DNA of 64,000 nt, from positions 104,393 through 168,392 of the forward strand of contig NZ_BONF01000030.1 in NCBI RefSeq assembly GCF_016862575.1. The letters run 5' to 3'. How positions within the stretch are numbered: position 1 is the stretch's first letter; each line of letters opens with the position of its first letter. Positions 49,108 to 57,024 of this stretch are shown piece by piece. The stretch comes from Catellatospora bangladeshensis. GTDB lineage: Bacteria; Actinomycetota; Actinomycetes; Mycobacteriales; Micromonosporaceae. The notes below the pieces were generated by a model. It saw nothing but the letters and a program-made list of their open reading frames with translations. It ran no database searches and had not been told where the DNA came from. Made by a program: the position numbers and the translations under genes.

Positions 49108-49890
49108 CTAGAAGCCCGTGGCGTCCAGGAAGGAGCGGACGGCGGCGGCGAAGCCGGCCTCGTCGTCGTCGTACACGAAGTGGCCGCCGGTCAGCACGGT
49201 CAGCGTGGCCCGGGGCGCCTTCGCCGCCATCTCGGCGGCGTGGTCGGCGGCGAGCACGAAGCTGTCGCTGCCCGCGATCAGCAGCGTCGGGCAGGACACG
49301 GCCAGCCAGTCCGCCCAGTGGTCGCCGTTGAGCCGGTCCTGCGCCGCGAGGGCGTCCTCCACCCGGCAGGCCAGGCCCCAGCCGTCGGCGTGCTCGCGTA
49401 CGCCGTCCACCAGGTACGGCCCGAGGAAGCCGAGGGCGTCGAGGAACTGCTCGCGGCTCGGCGCGCGCTCCGGCCAGGCCCGCGCGAACGACAGGTCGGC
49501 CTCGATCACGGCGCCCACGTCGGCCACCACCAGCGCGCTGACCCGCTCGGGCCGGCGCGCGGCGAGCTGGTACGCGTTCGCGCCGCCCAGCGAGTGCCCG
49601 ACCACGGGCAGGCGGTCCAGGCCCAGGTGGTCGAGCAGCGCGACGAGGTCGCTCAGGAAACCCTCACGGGTGTACGGCGGTGCGGGGTCCGACGACCCGT
49701 GACCGCGCTGGTCCGGCGCGATGACCCGGCGGCCGGGCAGGGCCGCGGCCAGCCGGGCGAACGCACGGCCCTCGCTGAACAGCCCGTGCAGTGCGAGCAC
49801 GGGCTTTCCGGTGCCGAAGTCGCGATAGGCCAGCCGGCGGCCGCCGAGGTCCAGGTACCGCGGTGAGGGGAGGTCCGGCCACCGCCCCAT
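49108..49890 (-). CDS. Alpha/beta hydrolase
   Basis: 260 residues from the ATG at 49890 (MGRWPD). Oxyanion strand VLALHGLFSEGRAF, DQRGHGSSDPAP, nucleophile elbow GHSLGG, an acid in LLIAGSDSFVLAADH, and histidine in TGGHFVYDDD. This is the haloalkane-dehalogenase/esterase-like branch of the fold. It stands between the PCP and FAAL operons with 242 and ~107 bases on either side, so it may have its own promoter. It could hydrolyse an ester or act as a tailoring cyclase; there is no direct evidence. Confidence 0.78.
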   Translation of the reverse strand: MGRWPDLPSPRYLDLGGRRLAYRDFGTGKPVLALHGLFSEGRAFARLAAALPGRRVIAPDQRGHGSSDPAPPYTREGFLSDLVALLDHLGLDRLPVVGHSLGGANAYQLAARRPERVSALVVADVGAVIEADLSFARAWPERAPSREQFLDALGFLGPYLVDGVREHADGWGLACRVEDALAAQDRLNGDHWADWLAVSCPTLLIAGSDSFVLAADHAAEMAAKAPRATLTVLTGGHFVYDDDEAGFAAAVRSFLDATGF

Positions 49891-49997
49891 GCCGCCATCA
49901 CCAACCACGAATGGATGTTCTTAGTTGTTTGCGCCCGCAGTCAACCGCACATCCGGCAACGATACGTAGCCGTGATGCTACTTATGGGTAGTTCAGG

Positions 49998-51605
49998 TCA
50001 GCCGGCCGGCGCGGGCGGCTCCTCCGTACGGGGCCGGGCCTCGGTGAAGTCGCCGCGCTCGTACGCCGCCACGATGGCCCGCCGCTGCAGCTTGCCGCTG
50101 CTGGTGCGCAGCAGCCGCCCCGGCCGCAGGAAGTGCACGTCCTCCGGCCGGACGGTGACGCCGGTGGCGTGCACCAGGTGCTCCACGATCCGGGCCCGGC
50201 ACCCGCCCGGGTCGGCCCGCGCGGTGCGGTCCGCCTCGGCCAGCACCACGATGCGGCCGCCGGACTGCGCCACGGCCACCCGCCGGATGAACGCCAGCTG
50301 CTCCAGGGCCTGCTCGAAGTCGGCGGCGAACAGGCTCTGCCCGTTCACCTTGATGCGGTCGCTGATCCGGCCGGTGATGAACAGCTCGCCGCCGTCGACG
50401 AAGCCGATGTCCCCGGTCGCGTAGAAGCCGTCCGTCCCGGTCAGCGGCCGCGGGTCGTCCAGATAGGAGTCGGCCAGCGTGCCGCCGGCCAGCTCGATCT
50501 CGCCGAGCTGGCCGTCCCGGCACACGCGGCCGTCCTCGGTGCGCAGCCGCACCGTGAACCCCGGCATCGGCGGCCCGACCGAGATCGCGGGCAGCCCCGA
50601 GGGCGAGCGCACGATACGCACCCGCCCGGCGCGCGGCCGGCTCGTCACCACGAGCACCGTCTCGGCCATGCCGTAGCAGGGCATGAAGACGTCGTCGCGC
50701 AGCCCGGCCGGGGCCATCAGGGCCAGGAACTCCTCCAGGTTGCGGATGTTGATCGGCTCGCTGCCCAGGTAGATCACGTGCAGCCGGGACAGGTCCAGCT
50801 CGGCCAGCTCCTCCCGGTCCAGGTCGCGCATCAGCCGCAGCGAGTAGTCGACCGCGAAGTTGGGCACCACCGTGCCGCAGACACCCTCCCGCGCCATGTG
50901 CGCCCACCAGCCGAACGCGTCGAACAGGAACGTCGACGGCTCGGCCAGCAGCAGGTCGCTGCCGCTCGCGAAGGAGGACAGCAGGCCGCCGACCAGGCCC
51001 ATGTCGTGGTAGAGCGGCAGCCAGCTGCTCACCCGGTCCTCCGGGTTGCGGCCGTCGGTGCCCAGGATCATCGCCAGGTTGGCCCGCAGCCGCCCCTGCG
51101 TGATCGGGATGCCCTTCGGGAACGAGGTCGAGCCCGAGGAGAACTGCACGAAGGCCAGCTCGTCGTCGGCCGGCACGCGCAGCCGCGCGCCGGGCAGCCG
51201 CAGCTCCGGGTCGGGCAGCGGCAGCCGGGCCAGCGGCAGGTCCACCGTGGCAAGGCTCGGCGTCTGCAGCACCGCCGCCGCGCCGAACTCCCCCGCCACC
51301 CGGCCGAGGAAGTCCTCGTAGCCGGCCTTCGGGCTGTGCGGCAGCAGCGGCTTCACCGACAGCGGCAGCGCGCCGGCCTCCATCAGCGCCAGGAACGACA
51401 GGATCACCGCCGCCGAGGTCTCGAACGGGACGATCACCCGGGTGCCCGGTCCGATGCCGTGCGCGCGGAAGTGCTCGGCGTACGCCGCGATCCGCGCCGG
51501 GAACTCGCGGTAGAGCACCGTCTCCGGCGGGTCGGCGAACTTCTCGTACAGGTGCAGGCCGTGCTCGGGCACGGTGTCGTGGTTGCGCTGGACGTGTTCG
51601 AGCAC
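49998..51605 (-). CDS. Fatty-acyl-AMP ligase (FAAL)-like enzyme
   Basis: 535 residues. Adenylate-forming motifs: FVQFSSGSTSFPKG (P-loop), the FAAL/FACL stretch SSWLPLYHDMGLVGG, YGMAETVL, ATGDIGFVDGGELFITGRISDRIKVNGQSLFAADFE, and the A10-like RTSSGKLQRR. FAALs activate a free fatty acid and load it on an ACP rather than on CoA. Its carrier is probably the one at 54320-54613 in the same operon, which also encodes an acyl-ACP desaturase. GTG start at 51605 with GGAG upstream. It is the last gene of the six-gene operon beginning at 54613. Confidence 0.88.
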   Translation of the reverse strand: MLEHVQRNHDTVPEHGLHLYEKFADPPETVLYREFPARIAAYAEHFRAHGIGPGTRVIVPFETSAAVILSFLALMEAGALPLSVKPLLPHSPKAGYEDFLGRVAGEFGAAAVLQTPSLATVDLPLARLPLPDPELRLPGARLRVPADDELAFVQFSSGSTSFPKGIPITQGRLRANLAMILGTDGRNPEDRVSSWLPLYHDMGLVGGLLSSFASGSDLLLAEPSTFLFDAFGWWAHMAREGVCGTVVPNFAVDYSLRLMRDLDREELAELDLSRLHVIYLGSEPINIRNLEEFLALMAPAGLRDDVFMPCYGMAETVLVVTSRPRAGRVRIVRSPSGLPAISVGPPMPGFTVRLRTEDGRVCRDGQLGEIELAGGTLADSYLDDPRPLTGTDGFYATGDIGFVDGGELFITGRISDRIKVNGQSLFAADFEQALEQLAFIRRVAVAQSGGRIVVLAEADRTARADPGGCRARIVEHLVHATGVTVRPEDVHFLRPGRLLRTSSGKLQRRAIVAAYERGDFTEARPRTEEPPAPAG

Positions 51606-51614
51606 GGCGGGCTC

Positions 51615-52529
51615 CTACTCCTCGGTCGCCGGGACGGCCCCGGCGCGTTTCATCCAGCCGGCCACCCCGGGCAGCACCTCGGCCTCGGCCCGTGCCCCCC
51701 GGATCACGTCGTAGTGGCCGGGATCCCAGCTCAGGCCGGTCTCCCGGCCGTACACCCGGAAGTCCACCGGGCCGCCCAGCCGGTCCGCGAGCTTGCGGCC
51801 GCGCGCCGGTGAGGCGTGGAACGTGTCGGCGGCGCCGATGGTCACCAGCGCGGGCACGGTCACCCGGGACAGCGCCTGCCAGTAGTCGGTCGCGCCGTCG
51901 GCGCTGCGGAACTCGCCCCGGGGCGCCCAGTCGGCGAACTGCCGCATCAGCCCCGCGGGCTCGTCCCAGCGGCCCTGCCGCAGCGCCTTCGCGGGGAAGC
52001 GGCCGGCCAGCCGGGCCAGCATCGACGCGCCGCGCAGCTGCACGCGCTTGCCCAGCCCGCCCTCGGAGTAGTCGTTGACCGCGGACGAGATGGTCACCAC
52101 CCCGGCGAGGTGCCGCTGCAGCGACGGGTCGGCGCCGAGCGCGGCCAGCAGCGCGTACCCGATCATGCTGTGCGCCAGCACGAACAGCGGCCCCTGGTGG
52201 CTCGCGGCCACCCCCCGGATCAGGTCGGGGATGTCGTGACGCACGTAGGTGTCGAAGTTCCAGTCGTACGCGCGCCGCCGGGGCCAGCGGCTCCGGCCGT
52301 GCCCGCGCAGCGACGCGACGTACGCGGTGAACCCGCGCTCCACGAACACCGTGGCGGGGCCGCGCCCCGCCGAGCTGAGGAAGAACCCGCCGTCGGAGAA
52401 CAGCCCCGGCAGGAAGAGCACGCCGGGGGCGGCGCCGCCCTGCGGCGGGACCTGCCTGACGTGCAGCTCGTGACCGCCGGACGTGGGCACCCAGCGCTCG
52501 GACCCGGTGACAAGGCCGGACGTGCTCAT
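51615..52529 (-). CDS. Alpha/beta hydrolase (lipase/esterase-like)
   Basis: 304 residues from the ATG at 52529, five bases after GGAG. Oxyanion strand VLFLPGLFSDGGFF, nucleophile elbow LAHSMIGYALL (AHSMG-like, serine present), an acid near VTIGAADTFHASP, and the final histidine in DPGHYDVIRG. The family includes poly-hydroxyalkanoate depolymerase-like and acyl-hydrolase members. It lies between the FAAL gene and the thioesterase gene, suggesting a role in releasing or transferring the fatty chain (inference). Confidence 0.78.
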   Translation of the reverse strand: MSTSGLVTGSERWVPTSGGHELHVRQVPPQGGAAPGVLFLPGLFSDGGFFLSSAGRGPATVFVERGFTAYVASLRGHGRSRWPRRRAYDWNFDTYVRHDIPDLIRGVAASHQGPLFVLAHSMIGYALLAALGADPSLQRHLAGVVTISSAVNDYSEGGLGKRVQLRGASMLARLAGRFPAKALRQGRWDEPAGLMRQFADWAPRGEFRSADGATDYWQALSRVTVPALVTIGAADTFHASPARGRKLADRLGGPVDFRVYGRETGLSWDPGHYDVIRGARAEAEVLPGVAGWMKRAGAVPATEE

Positions 52530-52559
52530 CTGCACTCCACTCGGTAGTAGGCGGCGCCG

Positions 52560-52979
52560 TCAGCGGGGCGCGGCGGCCGCCAGGAAGTCCTGCATCGAAA
52601 CGAGACACCGCAGCTCGGTGTCCAGGAACGCGACCGTGACCAGCGCGTCCACCGCCGGGCCGGGCACCTGCGGCAGGTGCAGCCGCTGCCGGAAGCGGGC
52701 CCGGAAGGTGAGGTCGTCGTCCGCGATCTCCGCCTCGGTCGGCGACTCCAGCCGGGTGCGCACCTCGACCTCGCCGCGCGGGATCTCGGCCAGGTAGTCG
52801 AGCTGGATCGACGCGACCACCGCGACGACCCGGTCCCCGTGCACGATGCCCTGGCGGCCCATCCAGTCCCAGCGGCCGGCCTCCAGATACTCCAGCGCCA
52901 CCGCGTTGTTCACGTGGCCCAGGGCGTCCAGGTCATTGGGCCGGACGGGGAGCGTAAGCCGTGATTCGCCGAAGAACAT
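52560..52979 (-). CDS. Hotdog-fold acyl thioesterase (4HBT type)
   Basis: 139 residues. The 4-hydroxybenzoyl-CoA thioesterase signature is present: RPNDLDALGHVNNAVALEYLEAGRWDW, with the aspartate typical of the active site. It should hydrolyse acyl-ACP or acyl-CoA. The ATG at 52979 has GGAAGG 8 bases upstream, and the gene overlaps the 3' end of the AcpS gene by 47 bases, a long but ordinary overlap. It might proofread or release the desaturated acyl chain. Confidence 0.85.
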   Translation of the reverse strand: MFFGESRLTLPVRPNDLDALGHVNNAVALEYLEAGRWDWMGRQGIVHGDRVVAVVASIQLDYLAEIPRGEVEVRTRLESPTEAEIADDDLTFRARFRQRLHLPQVPGPAVDALVTVAFLDTELRCLVSMQDFLAAAAPR

Positions 52980-53388
52980 CGCGGGCCTTCCGATCGATCG
53001 TGCCGAAGAAGCGCTGGTAAACCGAGGTCCGGCCGGTCACCACGACCACGGAGGAGACGAAACCGCCGCTGTGCGAGATCGAGACGTTCACCCGCAGCCG
53101 GTGCCGGGCCAGGTGGCGGGCGAGCGAGCCGCGGATGTCGAACTCCGGTCCCCCGTGCGGGTCGTGGACCACCTCGGCGTCCGTCCAGAACCAGGGCTCC
53201 CGGGCCGGTGGCAGCGCCTTGAACAGCGCCTCCTTGGCCGCGAAGGCGCCCGCCAGGCTCTGCAGCGGCCCCACCGCGCCGGCGAACCGGCGCAGCTCAC
53301 GGTCAGTGAAGAAGACATCGGGCTCGCGCAGCCCGGAGGCGACCTCCAGCTCGCTGATCAGCTGGAGGTCGTGCCCCAGGCCGATCAG
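52933..53388 (-). CDS. AcpS-type phosphopantetheinyl transferase with CTG start
   Basis: 151 residues. AcpS motifs: GLGHDLQLIS at the N-terminus (Asp7 for Mg/CoA), FAAKEALFKAL (Glu53), and VNVSISHSGGFVSS. It would activate the many carrier proteins of this cluster. No ATG, GTG or TTG lies near the required N-terminus. The best start is CTG at 53388, whose last two bases and the next A form the TGA stop of the desaturase gene (CTGA), mimicking the ATGA coupling used elsewhere here. A later start would remove the essential Asp motif. Confidence 0.82.
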   Translation of the reverse strand: MIGLGHDLQLISELEVASGLREPDVFFTDRELRRFAGAVGPLQSLAGAFAAKEALFKALPPAREPWFWTDAEVVHDPHGGPEFDIRGSLARHLARHRLRVNVSISHSGGFVSSVVVVTGRTSVYQRFFGTIDRKARDVLRRITAYAPRPAQ

Positions 53389-54323
53389 CTGCCCAGCAGG
53401 TCCAGCCAAGTGTCCTCGACCTCTTCCCGCGTGTGCACCTCGATGCCGGTGATCTTCTTGAGCGCGCTGCACACCAGCTGCTCCTTCTTCTCGATCGCCT
53501 CCGGGCGGAAGTCCATCTCCTTGGTCTCCAGCTGGTCCCACCAGTTGACGTGGGTGCCCCGCTCCTCCAGCTTGTCGCGGGCGCTGCCCTGCAGCTCCCC
53601 GTCCTCGCGCAGGAACAGGTGCGCCACCGCGAACGCGTCCTTGGCGTGGTACTCCCCGCTGTCGACCAGCGCCTTGGCGAACGCGATGAAGTAGTTGCGG
53701 TGCTGGATCTCGTCCGCGGCCACCTGCTTGAAGATGCGGCGCAGGCCCGGGTCGGCGACCACGTGCTGGCACTGGCCGTAGTTCACCGCGGCGGTGATCT
53801 CCGAGATGGCGAGCAGCACCAGCGTGCGCAGCATGTCGTCGTCGGGGAAGACCTGCCGGAAGTTGATGAACGTCTCGTCGTCGATCGGTTCCATGCCGGA
53901 GAGGTCGGCGAGGCGGTTGAACACCGTCTCGTGGTGCGCCTCCTCCTCGTTCCAGTAGCGGCTCCAGGTGCCGCAGGCCTCCATGGCCGAGGCCAGCGCC
54001 GGGTTGGTGTCCCGCCACCGGTTGCACTCGGCGTTGGCCTGGCGCTCCAGCCGGTCGGCGCCCGGCTTGGTGGTCAGCTCGGCCCGGCCCGCGTTCCAGA
54101 CCAGCATCCGGTCGGTCGGGGTCAGGCTGTCCAGGTCCACCGCGGCGAGCATGTCGACCACGCTCCACCGGCGCGACTCGTGCAGCCGCTGCTGCTCCCA
54201 GGTCACGTCCACCAGCGACATGCCGCGCTCGGTGAGCGCCGCCCACAGGTCGGTGATGATGGCGGGCGGGCCCGCGGGCACGGTCGACCGGCGGATCCTC
54301 GGCTGCACGTCCATGACGGTCAT
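53385..54323 (-). CDS. Soluble diiron acyl-ACP desaturase
   Basis: 312 residues. It follows the plant/bacterial stearoyl-ACP desaturase pattern: SRYWNEEEAHHETVFNRLADLSG (Glu128, His131), SEITAAVNYGQC (Glu175), and VAADEIQHRNYF (Glu205, His208) give the two ExxH iron sites. It inserts a double bond into an acyl chain held on an ACP, using O2 and reduced ferredoxin. Its ACP is probably the product of the gene overlapping its start (ATGA). It is soluble, unlike the membrane desaturases that make terminal alkynes. The double-bond position is unknown. Confidence 0.85.
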   Translation of the reverse strand: MTVMDVQPRIRRSTVPAGPPAIITDLWAALTERGMSLVDVTWEQQRLHESRRWSVVDMLAAVDLDSLTPTDRMLVWNAGRAELTTKPGADRLERQANAECNRWRDTNPALASAMEACGTWSRYWNEEEAHHETVFNRLADLSGMEPIDDETFINFRQVFPDDDMLRTLVLLAISEITAAVNYGQCQHVVADPGLRRIFKQVAADEIQHRNYFIAFAKALVDSGEYHAKDAFAVAHLFLREDGELQGSARDKLEERGTHVNWWDQLETKEMDFRPEAIEKKEQLVCSALKKITGIEVHTREEVEDTWLDLLGS

Positions 54324-54613
54324 GCCACGGCCTCCCTCTGGCGGTCGAACTCCTCCTGGAAGACCTTCAGCACGGTCGTGGTCGGGGTGTCGAGCGGCAT
54401 CGCGGGCAGGCGCACGCGGGCGCCGTACTCCTTGCGCAGCGCGTTGGCGGTGCGCGCGAACGCCTCCATGAGGTCGATGCTGTTGGTCATCCGAGGGCTG
54501 CGGGCGATCACGGTCGCCAGCGTCACGTCGTCGCCGAACAGCTGGTCCTCCGGCAGGCCGGCGTGTTCGGCGAACTTCTCCCTGAGGTAGGACTGCACGT
54601 CGGTCTTCATCAT
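54320..54613 (-). CDS. Acyl carrier protein for the fatty-acyl branch
   Basis: 97 residues. The carrier site is in RSPRMTNSIDLMEAFART, with Ser in NSIDLMEA. The usual GxDS motif is replaced by TNS, so it is a divergent ACP, but the helix pattern (N-terminal AGLPEDQLFGDDVTLATVIA, then the Ser helix) fits. The ATG at 54613 is exactly 7 bases after the -10 box, so the mRNA is probably leaderless and the gene is the first of the operon. It likely receives the chain from the FAAL and presents it to the desaturase. Confidence 0.75.
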   Translation of the reverse strand: MMKTDVQSYLREKFAEHAGLPEDQLFGDDVTLATVIARSPRMTNSIDLMEAFARTANALRKEYGARVRLPAMPLDTPTTTVLKVFQEEFDRQREAVA

Positions 54614-54620
54614 GCGAGGA

Positions 54621-54649
54621 ATTCTACAAGCGATGAGTCTGACTGCCAA
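54621..54649 (-). promoter_or_regulatory. Leaderless promoter of the FAAL/desaturase operon
   Basis: Minus strand: -35 TTGGCA (54644-54649), 17-bp spacer containing ACTCATCGCTTG, -10 TAGAAT (54621-54626). The ATG (54613) lies 7 bases further on. The spacer shares the half-site ACTCATC and the -10 with other cluster promoters. Confidence 0.65.
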
Positions 54650-54743
54650 GAGGGTCGATGTCCCGTGGCACGCAGGCCCCGCCCGGGTGCCGCACCGGGT
54701 GGGGGTGGTCAGGCGGGGAAGGAGAGGCGCCGCCGGACAGCCG

Positions 54744-54774
54744 AAAGGCCCTTCCGGGGACCGGAAAGGCCTTT
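54744..54774 (-). terminator. Terminator of the tRNA-Lys gene
   Basis: 14-bp hairpin with one mismatch (AAAGGCC..., CCGGAAAGGCCTTT), loop GGA, immediately downstream of the tRNA on the minus strand. Confidence 0.75.
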
Positions 54775-54790
54775 GACGTGGGGTGTGCGG

Positions 54791-54862
54791 TGGGCCGCCA
54801 GGGACTCGAACCCTGAACCTACGGATTAAAAGTCCGCAGCTCTGCCATTGAGCTAGCAGCCC
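54791..54862 (-). tRNA. tRNA-Lys(TTT)
   Basis: Complete cloverleaf on the minus strand: acceptor GGGCTGC pairing with GCGGCCC (one GU pair), D stem GCTC/GAGC, anticodon stem GCGGA/TCCGT with loop CTTTTAA (anticodon TTT), and T arm CAGGG-TTCGAGT-CCCTG. The discriminator base is A. CCA is not encoded, as is common in actinobacteria. It separates the biosynthetic cluster from the genes on the right. Confidence 0.95.
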
Positions 54863-54882
54863 GTGCCTGCCAGGCTACCGGA

Positions 54883-55374
54883 TCAGGCGGCACCGGTCGC
54901 CGGGGTATCCGCCCAGGCGCGCTGCCCTTCGCCCAGCGGCAGCAGGAGGCCCTGCTGCTGCGCGCGCAGCACCGTGGTGAGGCGGTCGCTGGTGCCGAGC
55001 CGCCGGTACACCCGTTCCAGGTGCTTGCCGACGGTACGCGGCGACAGCCCCAGCCGGCGGGCCATCGCCTGGATGGTCAGGCCCTCGCGCAGCAACGCGA
55101 CGACCTGCCGCTGCCGTTCGGTGAGCGCGGGCGGGCCGGCCGCCGCCGCGTGCAGGCGCTCGTCCAGCGCCGCCGCGACCAGCCGGTGCGCCCTGGCCCA
55201 CGTCTCGGTGAGCGCATGCAGCGCGACCAGCCGTTCGGTGGGCAGCTCCCGCAGCAGGCCCGCGTCGTCGCCCGCGGCGGCCCGCAGGCAGCCCAGCGTC
55301 AGGTCGGCCGTCAGCAGCAGTGGCCCGGTGCCGTCCGTCATGGGTGCGGTGGGTGAGGTAGTCGTTACGGACAT
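54883..55374 (-). CDS. Small LuxR-type transcriptional regulator
   Basis: 163 residues. The C-terminal HTH is a clear LuxR domain: LTERQRQVVALLREGLTIQAMARRLGLSPRTVGKHLERVYRRLG. The N-terminal ~85 residues have no receiver or PAS features I can identify and look helical. An internal ATG gives a start at residue 12 (MTDGTG) as an alternative. It is not part of the biosynthetic operons by position and lies beyond the tRNA. Its target is unknown. The 342-bp gap upstream separates it from the divergent gene at 55717. Confidence 0.82.
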   Translation of the reverse strand: MSVTTTSPTAPMTDGTGPLLLTADLTLGCLRAAAGDDAGLLRELPTERLVALHALTETWARAHRLVAAALDERLHAAAAGPPALTERQRQVVALLREGLTIQAMARRLGLSPRTVGKHLERVYRRLGTSDRLTTVLRAQQQGLLLPLGEGQRAWADTPATGAA

Positions 55375-55716
55375 CGCGGATCCCCTCGGGTCATGGGCGT
55401 ACTGCGGGCTGCCTCCTCGATGGACGGAGGTACGGGGCCCTTAGGGCGGCTGCCGGAAACCCTTAGCCGCGTTGCGCGATCGGGCGCGCGGGGCGCCCGC
55501 CCGTGGGTGCGAGTAAGGGAACTGGTCGTCATCAGTTGCGGCCATACCGCTTGTGAGCAGGGCGGATATAGCGTTCCCGGCATCAGGTCGCCGCGACGCG
55601 CGGCGGGTCCGGATCCCCTCAGGCGCGGCCGTTCGGGCGAGTTCGACTCCGAACGCGACGGCCCGGCGGGCGGGGCCCGGCGGCGCGGTGCAGGAGCCGA
55701 GGAGAGGGAACGGGAC
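55375..55716. other. Intergenic region between LuxR and sigma-like genes
   Basis: 342 bases between divergent genes. CCCTTAG occurs twice in direct order (55438-55444 and 55460-55466), 22 bp apart, about two helical turns. GGAGAGGG just before 55717 is the RBS of the right-hand gene. No gene-like frame or RNA is evident. Confidence 0.5.
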
Positions 55717-56715
55717 ATGACGGCCGGCGAGAACGACAAGCACGACGACCTCCCGGGCCTGCGGGAGCTGGCCCGGCGCGGCCTGCTGGCGGCGTACGTC
55801 GCCGCCGCCTCCGCGCAGGAGCGCCGACGGCTGCGCGTGGAGGCGTACGACCTGCTGCTGGTCCTGGTCTTCGGGCAGCTGACCCGGAACCTGGAGCTGC
55901 GCCGGGGGCACCGCGGGTGCGCCCGCGGGGTGCGCCACCTGGCCGACGAGTGCCTCGACCGCTTCCACGACGACATGAACGCCGTCCTCGACGACCTCTT
56001 CGCCAACGCGCGGATCCCGATCCAGAACCTGGAGGGCTGGGTGCGGCGGCGGCTGACCCACGCCACCGTCGACGCGTACCGGCGCCGCCGGGGCGAGCGC
56101 GGTGCGCTGCAGCGGCCCCGGGTGCCCGGCTGGCTGGCCGAGCGGCTCGGCGGGCGGGCGGACCTGGCGGCGCTGGCCGTCGAGATGCTGGAGTGGGTGG
56201 GCGTGGAGGCCACCGCGGGCGCGCAGGACTGGCCGGTCGACGCCTGGGCGCAGGCGCGGGCGGCCCGCACCGGTGAGGACCTCGACAAGGCCCGCCGGGC
56301 GGTGACCGAGGACGTGGCGCTGGTGCTCACCGCGATGCGCGGCCGTCCCCGGTGGTTCGCTGACTATGTCGAGCGGCCCCTGGGCCGCAAGCGCCCGGCG
56401 CCGGCCACCGGCGATGCCGACGCGCGCTCCACGGAGGAGGGCGGGCACGGTGGGCAGGACTCCCTGCGGGACCTGGCCGCCCTGGCGTTCGCCGCGCTGG
56501 AGCTGCGCCTGGCCCGGGGCGAGGAGCCGCGGGCGGCGGTGTCCGAGGTGCTCCGCACGGTGTTCGCCGCCGGGTCCGGCCGGGAGAGCCTCGACCGGCT
56601 GCCGGGGGCGTCCGCCGGGGCCGACGAGTGGGTGCTCGCGCAGCTGGCCGACCCGGCCGCGGTCGCCCGCATCACCGATGCGGTGCTGGCACTGCTCCCG
56701 GGGCAGCCGGGCTGA
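55717..56715 (+). CDS. Uncharacterised helical protein with a sigma-factor-like segment
   Basis: 332 residues, no family recognised with certainty. The central part (residues ~45-140) has a run resembling sigma-factor region 2: helical leucine-rich stretch, then NLEGWVRRRLTHATVDAYRRRRGERGALQRP, like the region 2.3/2.4 W and basic patch. No region 4 is seen. The C-terminal half is rich in Ala, Arg and Glu and likely helical. It could be a degenerate ECF-like protein or an RNA/DNA-binding regulator. ATG at 55717 with GGAGAGGG 8 bases upstream. It is divergent from the LuxR gene. Confidence 0.5.
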   Translation: MTAGENDKHDDLPGLRELARRGLLAAYVAAASAQERRRLRVEAYDLLLVLVFGQLTRNLELRRGHRGCARGVRHLADECLDRFHDDMNAVLDDLFANARIPIQNLEGWVRRRLTHATVDAYRRRRGERGALQRPRVPGWLAERLGGRADLAALAVEMLEWVGVEATAGAQDWPVDAWAQARAARTGEDLDKARRAVTEDVALVLTAMRGRPRWFADYVERPLGRKRPAPATGDADARSTEEGGHGGQDSLRDLAALAFAALELRLARGEEPRAAVSEVLRTVFAAGSGRESLDRLPGASAGADEWVLAQLADPAAVARITDAVLALLPGQPG

Positions 56716-57024
56716 CCCGCCGGCCGGTGGCCGGGGCGGGCCGCCGCGCCGGTGCGCGGCCCGGTTGTCGGCGATCACGAGCAGTCCTTCCGTGGCGGTA
56801 CGAGGTCGGTTGAGGGTCTGACGGACCGGGCGCGGCCCGTCCGGCGCGGGCGGCGCCGCACCGCACCCGGCGCGCCGCGGGGTGGCCGTGCACCGGCCGG
56901 GCGGGCACCCGGGCGGCCCGCTCGGACGGCCTGCCCGGCCGGCCGGTTCGATCGTCCTGGGTCGATCGGCCGGGCCCGGCGTGAGTGCTTGGGCGGGCTG
57001 CCCGGCGCCCGGGAAGATGACGGC
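56716..57024. other. Gap between the sigma-like and LAL regulator genes
   Basis: 309 very GC-rich bases. No coding frame, tRNA or clear promoter is visible. Weak GC-rich inverted repeats are present but no T-run terminator. The promoter of the LAL gene is probably here. Confidence 0.4.

Noticed and set aside
49998..54613. Terminal-alkyne cassette (JamABC/TtuABC type)
   Set aside because: FAAL and ACP are present, but the desaturase is a soluble diiron acyl-ACP type, not the membrane histidine-box enzyme of alkyne systems.
54791..54862. tRNA-Lys as an integration site of a mobile island
   Set aside because: No integrase, transposase or 3'-tRNA direct repeat seen in the window.
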